From the NCBI GenBank assembly GCA_947629345.1, contig CANRDK010000003.1, positions 1 through 39,343 of the forward strand: a DNA stretch of 39,343 nucleotides, written 5' to 3'. The position numbers and the translations under genes are program-made. The notes beneath the pieces are model-generated. The model had not been told where the DNA came from and did not search any database. It was given only the letters and a program-made list of their open reading frames with translations. Each line of letters opens with the position of its first letter. Positions within the stretch are counted from its first letter, which is position 1. The DNA comes from an uncultured Clostridia bacterium (GTDB lineage Bacteria > Bacillota > Clostridia > Christensenellales > Borkfalkiaceae). This document shows, piece by piece, positions 24,101-31,105 of the stretch.

Positions 24101-26055
24101 GTGCCGTAGCCGCCGCCCGGGAAGGAGGAAGTGATATTCCCGCCGTGCGCCGTGATCTCGGGCTTCAATGTGAGGTCGGGAAGAGGACCCCAGCAGGAGA
24201 AATCGGACATGAAGGGCCCTGCCTGCTGGTCGTAGCTGAAGGTGAGCGTGCCGTTCCGCTTTTGGGCGAGCTGAACGCCGTCCTCCTTGGAGATGGAGAC
24301 CGTGGGGATATGGTCGCTCTTGCCCATCGACATGCGGATGTCGCCCTCGATGTTGTTGTAGATGATACATGCGATCGCGCCTGCGAGCTTGGCCTGCAAG
24401 GCCTTATCCTCGAAGGTGTTGTCGCCGCGGCTGACGAGAGCGATCTTGCCCTCGACGTTGATCGTTGTATAGTTTGCACGGTAGCCATAGCCGGGGACCG
24501 TGACGTATTCAAGCGTATGTTCTGTACTGTCCTTCGCCCACTTCATGTCCTCATAGAGTTCGGCGAAGAAGTCGTTCTCCTCGCCCGAGATGGAGCTGGA
24601 CTCTATGAAGAAGAGGTACTGGGAATCGTTCCCGACGAGGTATTTGCTCTTTACGCCGCTGATGGAGGCGACGGAGAGAGAGGCGGGATAGGATGCGGGC
24701 GAGCCGATGGTGCCCGAATCGGGGTTGGTGACGCGGTTGGTGTTGCCCTGTGCGCCGCCGTAGCCCGAGCTGTACTCATTGCCCGCGGCGATGATGAGGC
24801 TGGTGCCGCTCTCGTTGATCTTGTCGTAGATTTCGTTGACGGTCTCCTTGTCCTCTTCGCGCGTGAAGCCGCAGGCGGAGCCGAGGGACATGTTGATGGC
24901 GTCGACGCCGAGCACGACCGCGTCCTCAAGGGCGGCGAGAATATCGGGCGTCTGTGCGCCCGACTGAAGATCGGGGAACACTTTCATGAGGACGAGCTGG
25001 GTATCGATGGCGATGCCCTTGAACGTCTTCGTTGTGACTCCGTCATCTTCGTAAACGGTGTTGTGGTCCTTATCCTGATAGGAATTGGCATAGCCGCCGA
25101 TGATGCCCGCGACGTGGGTGCCGTGTTCGGAATCGTAAGGGAACACGTCGGAGTCCTTATCGGCATAGTCGTATTTATAGGGGATCTTCTCGCTGTAGTA
25201 AACGTCGGTGACGGAGAGGCCCGCGGTCGTCTGCGCCGCGTTGAGTGCGAACGTTCCGTCCTCTTTCAAATTCACCTTATCGTTGATCTCATCGCGGGAG
25301 AACATGGGCGTTCCCTCGATCTGATGGGTGTTGTATGCAGGGTGGGAGAGGTCGAAGCCGGAGTCGAGCACGGCGACAGAGGTCCCCTTCCCCGTGTAAG
25401 GATTTCCGTCGGGATCCTTTGCGCTCTCGGAGTTGAAGATACCTGTCTCGTACACGTCAACGTCGTTGACGATCGCGGAGACATCCGTCGTCCCCTCCGC
25501 CTCCTGCGGGTGGGAATAGGTCTCCGCAAGGGAGACGCTCTTGCAGTAGCCTGCCCTCTCGAGCGTGAGGAAGTTGCCGTAGGTCATGGTGACTGCCACG
25601 GCATTTGCGATCGTGTTATAGCGGTATTCGACCCCCTTGATGAGCCCCTCGGACTGAAGCCTGCGGATGAGGTCGGTCTGCTCGAAGTTGATGCCCGCCT
25701 GCTTCTGCGAAGCCGCGGGGCTTGCGGCGTATTCGGCAAGGGAATACTTTGCAGAGAGTTCTTCGTCCGCAAGATAGCTGTCGATCAAAGCGTCCCCGTT
25801 GAGGGAGAGAATGGCGACGACCTCGTCCCCGTCCCGATAGCCTTGGTTCTCGATGAGATATTCCGCCTTGATGCGGGACATCTTCTCGTCGGCGGGAATG
25901 GAGTAGTCGCTCTTGAGGATCTCGAGCTCGCCGCTCTCGTAGGCGGTGTCATTCCCCTCCGTCTGCGTGTCGGAGGAATCGGGTGCACACGCCGTTGCGG
26001 CACCCGCTCCCATCACACAAACCATAAGTATAGATAATAGTTTCTTGAGTTTCAC
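18133..26055 (-). CDS. Giant cell-surface S8 subtilisin-like protease with BspA-type LRR_5 repeats, lipobox and C-terminal TM (2640 aa)
   Basis: GTG start with SD GAGGAAAC; lipobox-like ATACAPDSS; catalytic motifs VAVLDSGFDLSH, HGTHVAGIIGG, GTSMACPN; PA-like insert; Big_2-like segments; many LRR_5 units (IG..AF.GCT.L..V.L); Pro/Gly linker; GCGSVIGIGGGVIALVTLIGAAAFVLMKRKD. Confidence 0.92.
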   Translation of the reverse strand: MKLKKLLSILMVCVMGAGAATACAPDSSDTQTEGNDTAYESGELEILKSDYSIPADEKMSRIKAEYLIENQGYRDGDEVVAILSLNGDALIDSYLADEELSAKYSLAEYAASPAASQKQAGINFEQTDLIRRLQSEGLIKGVEYRYNTIANAVAVTMTYGNFLTLERAGYCKSVSLAETYSHPQEAEGTTDVSAIVNDVDVYETGIFNSESAKDPDGNPYTGKGTSVAVLDSGFDLSHPAYNTHQIEGTPMFSRDEINDKVNLKEDGTFALNAAQTTAGLSVTDVYYSEKIPYKYDYADKDSDVFPYDSEHGTHVAGIIGGYANSYQDKDHNTVYEDDGVTTKTFKGIAIDTQLVLMKVFPDLQSGAQTPDILAALEDAVVLGVDAINMSLGSACGFTREEDKETVNEIYDKINESGTSLIIAAGNEYSSGYGGAQGNTNRVTNPDSGTIGSPASYPASLSVASISGVKSKYLVGNDSQYLFFIESSSISGEENDFFAELYEDMKWAKDSTEHTLEYVTVPGYGYRANYTTINVEGKIALVSRGDNTFEDKALQAKLAGAIACIIYNNIEGDIRMSMGKSDHIPTVSISKEDGVQLAQKRNGTLTFSYDQQAGPFMSDFSCWGPLPDLTLKPEITAHGGNITSSFPGGGYGTISGTSMACPNLCGIVLLIRQYVRDNYKDLTGNEKPTEDAETNATYMKDVKNLTNKLLMSTAGIVLNEQGNPYSPRKQGAGLASLKNAVTTKAYIEVEKDGKVQDRTKLELGDDAKKTGVYEMYLNVVNTSTNSLKYTLDVLGMTESVSTADDDFVAERSQLLNGSVKVEALSANNGSVSGNIVTVNGKSGAGATPNVLKLKVTYTLSQADKDLIENSFPYGMFVEGFVTLKAEGEVDLNVPFLAFYGDWTQAPVFDKTYFEVETEAHNAGIDEEDKIKADYYATTPYGSYRYNYIIPLGTYLYTMDESSFDPIPATSEHAAISNTLNTLDGISAVYEGLLRGCKTMHYTITDKVTGEVIFDHYDYNARKAYSQGGSPIPGYDETFDFRSSDYNLINNRQYEFKMVGLLDYGKDGGEYTNARNTFTFDFTFDTEAPIIKSATYEKKYDKTLKKDRYYVNLTVYDNAYAMALIPGIFTPNPDYTGPNSGEPQIQFTSVNNYPIPLYGERGQDYTFRYEITDLLPNLQYDSMVPNSLVFAVMDYALNENMFICQLPGTRGNFKFTEDGTANGKTLTSKTVGIGEVLDLTQYLYSADATASTVEDVTDYLRHLSWNSSNKATADVQYGQVRGLKAGKVTITVSDPVYSNRTTINIQVVNKSTDQGAAQSLSVEGNNGISLLAAQDVGNYKDAKITDVRFAYFKTLKAYSQVAGDPSDIGDVNDTTFLTAYRGGIEMFPGESIQLFYDVEPWYVKDTYQFTFKSDRPEVLTVDSNGVIKALKKGNATVTLTVAGSNLMASLRITVLSEFVIDDARTLVAYKGLGGDVVIPDDEGILYIGPFAFSLYLDDEDYLQKLPSDDIYANRIALGNDTVTSVKIPNGVMEIQQTAFYNCTALKTVELPETIQFIRQYAFMGDTSLQKINLSKDVEVIGASAFEGCTKLNDFGDGVATDGNPLKLNSCYAIGTRAFRNCTSLTSLDLTHLRNTGESAFAGCTKLANVVFDENGLTKLSAHMFDGCGLKDVTCYETNVIPAYAFANNKSLTSFTFASENGLASIGDYAFAGDTNLTKITLPNSGFALGEKVFNGCTNLATVAVQANTQISSAQGSIFNGCGLNKFELATGADANYQLNENNTQLLTKNGEEIVLVAVNACTDSVTVPASVKSVRAGAFSGAKLTSVTFAGPVSLGEYAFADCKQLLTVTFAEGTNTIGNGAFAGCTKLNSVNLEKVSTVGNLAFNGDTALSQVTFADGVTLGDASFFQSGLTSVTFQGGATIGSAAFRECTKLATVTLSGDTAIGSYAFYGDTALNSIDLSKVKGEIAEAAFYGCSNLTAATLTNVTKIGTLAFADCSRLASVTLGNDLTEIGTGAFMDYTYFTRGGRANHGPTFTSIDLSHVTEIGEAAFYGCAGLTSVTIPGGITELPDNVFACCTALQTVELADVTKIGNFAFMNCTSLKTVNLGKVTEIGAAAFYLAGKLTTVDLAKAKTIGSLAFADTGLTGTVNAPELVSLAQTSLDRNIVSLSYAEIVMPEIAIIMPEIIDENDIDLGDYVFAGSYAFRNAKFTAFNAPALATIGDGAFYGNTALTGFSFGSALTYVGEQAFRGCTSITAFTMVNGAENAHAHIKDGVLYLDLENGKQQLAAVPAGMTGTTLTVEEGTTYIAAYAGNENKKITSIVLPDSLESIGEYAFYGYTALASVEFRSVNAPSLECSYDENAPSLAETDPGYNILCNQFSMYRFEKQCYFNFVDLVGKRQPIEMILPSNSDISGYDNVIYLVYFGTVANAQRSEYVAMEQSMKNFLEYGRKVAEIATLTLDDEALVSQAVIALNAIKQKPETFGIDMNEWNELRTAVTGAREKIVRLKIEYAKKVIRDIQARIDALSDTYSNTEEQNAEILALEAAIGDLETDDRSLLVQDKYTKLLAAYQAAHPTNPDIPGPGGDTPGPGGETPGGETPCDQPKEDDGGCGSVIGIGGGVIALVTLIGAAAFVLMKRKD
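19050..21500 (-). repeat. Intragenic LRR_5 (BspA-like) repeat region
   Basis: Repeated IGxxAFxxCTxLxxVxLxxx-type units of about 23 aa; boundaries approximate. Confidence 0.8.
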
Positions 26056-26082
26056 GGTCGTTTCCTCTTTGTTTTTTATTTG

Positions 26083-26403
26083 TTACATGAGCCAAAAGTA
26101 CATGAGCAGGGCCACGAGCGAAAAGCTCGCAAGCACGATGAGCACGGGCGGCAGATAGTGGCCGAACGCGGCGCGGATGAGCGCCCAACGCTCCTTTCCC
26201 GTCATCTGCGGACGGTCTTTCTCCTCGGGGAGCTTCCCCGTCAGAGCCTCCATGCTGTACACCGTGTGCCCGTCGTCCACATACTTTACCTTAGGCTTCT
26301 TCCTTTTCTTCTTTTTGGGCTCCGTCTGCTGCGGGGGCTCCGTCGGTTGATTGGGCTCCGTCGGCATCGCTGTGTTTTCTTCTCTTTCCGTGGTGTCTTG
26401 CAT
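26083..26403 (-). CDS. Small charged protein with C-terminal TM (106 aa from the preferred start)
   Basis: ATG at 26403 preceded by AAGGAAGCGGAGGAAA; PTEP repeats, KKKKRKKPK, TM LPPVLIVLASFSLVALLMYFW; overlaps the oppF 3' end out of frame; 27 nt before the giant protease gene. Confidence 0.65.
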   Translation of the reverse strand: MQDTTEREENTAMPTEPNQPTEPPQQTEPKKKKRKKPKVKYVDDGHTVYSMEALTGKLPEEKDRPQMTGKERWALIRAAFGHYLPPVLIVLASFSLVALLMYFWLM

Positions 26404-27667
26404 TTTCCTCCGCTTCCTTTTCCGCCTGTATGCGGAGCTCTTCCTCATACATTGCGTCGTACTTGCCGAGATCGGAGATGATCTCCTGATTGTAGAGGTG
26501 GCATGCGACGAAGTGATTTTCCTCCGCCTCGAGATATTCGGGCTGGATCATGCGGCAAACGTTCATACATTTGCTGCAACGGGTGTGGAACTTACAGCCG
26601 CGGGGAGGATTTGCGGGCGAGGGAATGTCCCCCTCGAGAATGATGCGGTTCATCTTTGCATCGGGATCGGGCACGGGGACTGCCGAGAAGAGCGCCTGCG
26701 TGTACGGATGCAGGGGGCTTCTGAAGATATCCTCCGTCTTGCCGTGTTCCATGACGTTGCCGAGGTACATGACCACGATCTGGTCGGTAATGTACTTGAC
26801 GACGGAGAGGTCGTGCGAGATGAACACATAGGTGAGCCCCATTCTCTCCTGCAGGTCCTTGAGAAGGTTGATGATCTGTGCCTGAATGGAGACGTCGAGG
26901 GCGGAGACGGGCTCGTCGCAGATGACGAGCTTGGGCTTTACCGCGAGCGCCCTTGCGATACAGATACGCTGGCGCTGGCCCCCCGAGAACTCATGGGGAT
27001 ATCTGTCGTAATATTGGGGCTGGAGGCCGCACTGCTTCATCACGCCGAGGACGTAGTCGTGCACTTGCTCCTTCGGGACGATATGATGGACTTTGACGGC
27101 CTCTGCAATGATGGAACCGACGGTCATGCGGGGCGGAAGGCTGGAATAAGGGTCCTGAAAGATGAGCTGGATATCCGTTCTGTACTTTCTGAGCTCCTTC
27201 TTCTTGAGCTTGGAGAGCTCTGCGCCCTCGAACCAGACGTCGCCGCCGTCCACATCGTAGAGACGGAGGATCGTTCTGCCGAGCGTCGTCTTGCCGCAGC
27301 CCGATTCCCCCACCACGCCGATGGCGGTGCCCCGTTCGACTTCGAAACTGACATCATCCACGGCATGGAGGAACTTTACGGGCTTTCCGAAGAAATTCCT
27401 CTTGATCGGGAAGTACTTTTTGAGATGGGAGACACGAAGGATGACGGGATCCTGTTCCTCGGGCTCCGCCGCCGCAACTTCGGCAAGCGGGAGCGCTTGG
27501 GGTTCCTCTTTGGGCTCCTCTTTGTCCTCCGAGATCTCCTTTTTGGACCAGAGCGCAAACACGACCGCACCTGCGATGATGACGGCGAGCGCGATGGCCA
27601 TGACGGTGATACAGGCGATGACAGAGCCGCCCGCAAAACCGGATAGAATCAAATTCTGGAATGTCAT
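26291..27667 (-). CDS. oppF: Oligopeptide ABC transporter ATPase (OppF-like) with an N-terminal transmembrane helix
   Basis: Walker A GESGCGKTTLGR, signature FSGGQRQRICIARAL, Walker B LVICDEPVSALD, C-terminal CKFHTRCSKCMNVC; N-terminal GGSVIACITVMAIALAVIIAGAVVFALW. ATG 27667 with SD AAAGGAG; alternative GTG at 27679 overlaps the oppD stop. Confidence 0.88.
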   Translation of the reverse strand: MTFQNLILSGFAGGSVIACITVMAIALAVIIAGAVVFALWSKKEISEDKEEPKEEPQALPLAEVAAAEPEEQDPVILRVSHLKKYFPIKRNFFGKPVKFLHAVDDVSFEVERGTAIGVVGESGCGKTTLGRTILRLYDVDGGDVWFEGAELSKLKKKELRKYRTDIQLIFQDPYSSLPPRMTVGSIIAEAVKVHHIVPKEQVHDYVLGVMKQCGLQPQYYDRYPHEFSGGQRQRICIARALAVKPKLVICDEPVSALDVSIQAQIINLLKDLQERMGLTYVFISHDLSVVKYITDQIVVMYLGNVMEHGKTEDIFRSPLHPYTQALFSAVPVPDPDAKMNRIILEGDIPSPANPPRGCKFHTRCSKCMNVCRMIQPEYLEAEENHFVACHLYNQEIISDLGKYDAMYEEELRIQAEKEAEENARHHGKRRKHSDADGAQSTDGAPAADGAQKEEKEEA

Positions 27668-27675
27668 ATTTGCCG

Positions 27676-28833
27676 TCACTCCTTTGCGTAGAGGTAGCAG
27701 GCCACGGAATGTGTTTCGCTCACCTTGAATTCTTCGGGATATTCACCGTCGCAGCACGCCATGCACTTTGTACAGCGGTTGCGGAAATAGCAGTGATTGG
27801 GAAGATTGATGGGATTGGGGACCTGCCCCGGAATGGAATAGAGCGGCTCTTTCGTGTTGGAATCGATGAGCGGCTTGCTCTTCTGAAGCCCGACGGTGTA
27901 CGGGTGGAGCGGGTTTTTGAAGATCTCCCGCACCGTTCCCCTCTCGATGACCCTGCCCGCGTACATGACGACGACTTCGTCTGCCATTTCGGCGATGACG
28001 CCGAGGTCATGGGTGATGAGCATGATGGAGCACCCCTCTTGCTTCTGCAATTCACGAAGAAGCTCCAAGATCTGCGCCTGAATGGTGACGTCGAGCGCCG
28101 TCGTAGGTTCGTCGGCGATGATGAGCTTGGGCTCCCCCGCGAGGGCCATTGCGATCATGACGCGCTGGCGCATGCCGCCCGAGAGTTCGTGCGGGTAGCT
28201 CTCGTAGCAGTGCTCGGGCATGGAAATGCCTACCTTTTTGAGCATTTCGATACTGTAGGCCTTGGCGTCCTCTTTCTTGATCTGAGGATTTTTGAGGAAG
28301 GACACCTCGTCGAGCTGGTAGCCGATCGTAAACACGGGGTTGAGGCTCGTCATGGGCTCCTGAAAGATCATTGTGATATCTTTCCCGCGGATGTTATACA
28401 TTTCCTTGGTGGGAGTCTTGGCGATGTCGTAGGCGAGCTTGCGCCCCTCTTCGTCGTAGCCGAGCTGATCGGAGTTGAAGCGGATCTGCCCGCCGACGAC
28501 CTGACCCTGCGGAGCCTGCACGAGCTGCATGATGGAGAGAGATGTGACGCTCTTGCCGCAGCCCGATTCGCCGACGATGCCGATGACCTTGTTCTTCGGG
28601 ACGTTGAAGGAGACGCCGTTCACCGATTTGACCGTGCCCGTATCGGTAAAGAAGAAAGTCTCCAAGTTTTCGACCTCGATGAGGTTGTTTTCGTCCTTCA
28701 TCGGGACGGTGTATTCGCTGATGTCCTTTTTCTGCCGCTTGAGCTTTTCGTAGTACTTCATCTGCTTGAGATTGTACTTGATGATCTTGCGGCTCTCCTT
28801 CATGGAGATATAATTGGAATATTTCTGTGCCAT
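27676..28833 (-). CDS. oppD: Oligopeptide ABC transporter ATPase (OppD-like), 385 aa
   Basis: [61 protein letters not shown]. Confidence 0.93.
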   Translation of the reverse strand: MAQKYSNYISMKESRKIIKYNLKQMKYYEKLKRQKKDISEYTVPMKDENNLIEVENLETFFFTDTGTVKSVNGVSFNVPKNKVIGIVGESGCGKSVTSLSIMQLVQAPQGQVVGGQIRFNSDQLGYDEEGRKLAYDIAKTPTKEMYNIRGKDITMIFQEPMTSLNPVFTIGYQLDEVSFLKNPQIKKEDAKAYSIEMLKKVGISMPEHCYESYPHELSGGMRQRVMIAMALAGEPKLIIADEPTTALDVTIQAQILELLRELQKQEGCSIMLITHDLGVIAEMADEVVVMYAGRVIERGTVREIFKNPLHPYTVGLQKSKPLIDSNTKEPLYSIPGQVPNPINLPNHCYFRNRCTKCMACCDGEYPEEFKVSETHSVACYLYAKE

Positions 28834-28836
28834 TGT

Positions 28837-30027
28837 CTATTTCCTCGCCTTGGGGTCCATTGCGTCTCTGAGACCGTCCCCGATAAAGTTGAAGCCCAGC
28901 ACGGCGATGACGATGAGGATACCTGCGGGAAGCCATACGTTCATGTGGTAGATGAGGACTTCGCGCGTCTTTGCGAGTGCGATCATCGTCCCCCATGCGG
29001 CCTTGGGAAGCTGGACGCCGAGGCCGAGATAGCTCAATGTGGACTCATACAGAATGACGGAGCCGAGGCCCAAGGTCATGGAGACGATGAGCTGGGGCAT
29101 GACGTTCGGAATGAGGTGCTTGAAGATGCGCCGCCACGGCGAGAAGCCCATGACTTCCGTCGCGGTGATGTACTCCTGTTCCCTGAGCCCCAAGATCTGC
29201 CCGCGGACGAGCCTTGCCGTCCCGCTCCAGCCGAACAGCGTGATGATGACCATCAACACATAGATCTGTTGGTCCGGCTGCAGCCCCCACGAGTCGATGA
29301 CGAAGGAGCCTATGAGGAGGATGGGGAGCGTAGGGATACAGTTGAAGATGTCGACGACACGCATGAGGATATTGTCGATCCATCCGCCGAAGTAGCCCGA
29401 GATGCCGCCGATGACGATGCCGATGAGCGTTTCGAGAATGACGACGATGAAGCCGATGATGAGCGAGATCCTCCCGCCGTACATGAGACGCACAAAGACG
29501 TCCATGCCCTTGTCGTCCGTGCCGAGAAGGTGGCCCTCACCGGGGTCCATCAGCTTGTTCGCGTCGCCCGTGTTGTTCTCGAGCTCCACGACTTCGGTCA
29601 CGGTGAAGGTGTTCCCGTCGAGGTCGGTCATCGTTTGGGGGGTGGGCGGAGCGAGTTCCACATGGTAGCTCCTGTCCACCGCCTCCTCCAGCGTAAGGTT
29701 CTGCTCATGCGCCTCGTGGATCCAAGGCACATTGTCGAATGCGTTGTAGATGATGGGACCGAGGAAGGAGAAGAGGAAGAGTGCGACGATCATGACGAGA
29801 CCGACGATGGAGAGCTTGGAGCGGAAGAACCGCCTGAGGATGAGCCGCAGCGGGCTCATTTCCTTATACGTCTCCTCCGCAACGCCGAGTTCCCTTTCCT
29901 CGCCGCCCTGCCGTTCGGCCGCTTCCGCCGCCTCTGCCGTTTCCGCCGCCATGGTTGCCTCCGTGCTCACGTTGTCAAGCCCGACGGTTTCCCCGATTTC
30001 GAGATTGTTGTCTTGTTGTTCTTTCAT
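28837..30027 (-). CDS. oppC: Oligopeptide ABC transporter permease (OppC-like), 396 aa
   Basis: LGTDDKGMDVFVRLMYGGRISL and C-terminal LGFNFIGDGLRDAMDPKARK motifs; multi-TM. Confidence 0.92.
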   Translation of the reverse strand: MKEQQDNNLEIGETVGLDNVSTEATMAAETAEAAEAAERQGGEERELGVAEETYKEMSPLRLILRRFFRSKLSIVGLVMIVALFLFSFLGPIIYNAFDNVPWIHEAHEQNLTLEEAVDRSYHVELAPPTPQTMTDLDGNTFTVTEVVELENNTGDANKLMDPGEGHLLGTDDKGMDVFVRLMYGGRISLIIGFIVVILETLIGIVIGGISGYFGGWIDNILMRVVDIFNCIPTLPILLIGSFVIDSWGLQPDQQIYVLMVIITLFGWSGTARLVRGQILGLREQEYITATEVMGFSPWRRIFKHLIPNVMPQLIVSMTLGLGSVILYESTLSYLGLGVQLPKAAWGTMIALAKTREVLIYHMNVWLPAGILIVIAVLGFNFIGDGLRDAMDPKARK

Positions 30028-30042
30028 TTGAGATCCTGCCTG

Positions 30043-31053
30043 TTATTGTAGCTTGACCCGAGGGTCTACGATGGAATACATGATATCCGACAGCAACGTT
30101 CCTATGACCGTGAGCACGGCGAGGAACATATTGTAGCCCATGACGAACGGGATATCCCCCTGCCGCAGTGCATTGTAGGCGAGGTTCCCGATCCCGTCGA
30201 TGGAGAACACCTGCTCGGTGATCATCATGCCGCCGAAGAGGGACGGCAGGATCCCCGCAAGAAGGGTCGCCAAGGGAATGAGGGTGTTGCGGAATGCGTG
30301 CTTGTAGATGACCTTCTTCTCGCTCAGGCCCTTCGCACGGGCCGTCCTGATATAGTCTGCGCTCAGCACCTCGAGGGTGTTCGTCCTCGTATAGCGCATG
30401 AGACCGCCGATGGACAGGATGACCGTGACGAAGATGGGCAGGATGAGGTGGACGAGAATGTCGCCGAACTTTTCCATCTGCCCGCCGAATGTATCGGCAT
30501 AGTTTTTGGAGAGGTCGATGAGGCCCGAGTTCGGCAGCCAGCCGAGCTCGACCGAGAAAAACCTGATCGCAATGTACGCAAAGAAGTATGTCGGCAGAGA
30601 GATACCGATCATGGTGAGCACCGTCGTGACATAGTCGCGGACGGAGTACTGGTGCGTTGCGCTCGTGATGCCGAGCGGGATCGCGATGAGGAATTGCAGA
30701 ACGGTCGCAACAAGCGCGATCGCAAATGAGATCCACATGTTCTCCGCAATGACCTGCCCTACGGGTTTCATATAGATAAAGGAATTCCCGAGATCCCCCC
30801 GCACGAGGTTGCCGAGCCAGCTGAAGTACCCCCTCAAAATGCCCATGAAGGAGTTATCGTCCAGCCCGTACAGCTTCTTGAACTCCAATATGGTCTCCTC
30901 ATTGATACCGCTGTTGGGGTTCTGCAACTGCGAGGCGAAACGGTTATCGATATAGTCCGCCGGCATGAGTCTCACCAAGAAATAGATGATGATCGAGACG
31001 CCGAGCAGGATCACGATGGATATTAAGAGCCGTTTTACAATGTATTTGAACAT
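30043..31053 (-). CDS. oppB: Oligopeptide ABC transporter permease (OppB-like), 336 aa
   Basis: MFKYIVKRLLISIVILLGVSIIIYFLVRLMPAD, EAA-like loop YIRTARAKGLSEKKVIYKHAFRN, DIMYSIVDPRVKL. Confidence 0.93.
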   Translation of the reverse strand: MFKYIVKRLLISIVILLGVSIIIYFLVRLMPADYIDNRFASQLQNPNSGINEETILEFKKLYGLDDNSFMGILRGYFSWLGNLVRGDLGNSFIYMKPVGQVIAENMWISFAIALVATVLQFLIAIPLGITSATHQYSVRDYVTTVLTMIGISLPTYFFAYIAIRFFSVELGWLPNSGLIDLSKNYADTFGGQMEKFGDILVHLILPIFVTVILSIGGLMRYTRTNTLEVLSADYIRTARAKGLSEKKVIYKHAFRNTLIPLATLLAGILPSLFGGMMITEQVFSIDGIGNLAYNALRQGDIPFVMGYNMFLAVLTVIGTLLSDIMYSIVDPRVKLQ

Positions 31054-31105
31054 GGTTTCACCGATTTAGCGCTTGTTGTTTGTGTATTACCTTATTTATA
31101 ATAGA

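Noticed and set aside
23014-26037. 1007-aa ORF antisense to the subtilase, and similar very long antisense ORFs (2549-4378, 4385-6961, 19933-21999, 27661-30051, 35309-37867)
   Set aside because: Each lies opposite a well-supported CDS, has no recognisable domain, and is explained by codon usage leaving few antisense stops.
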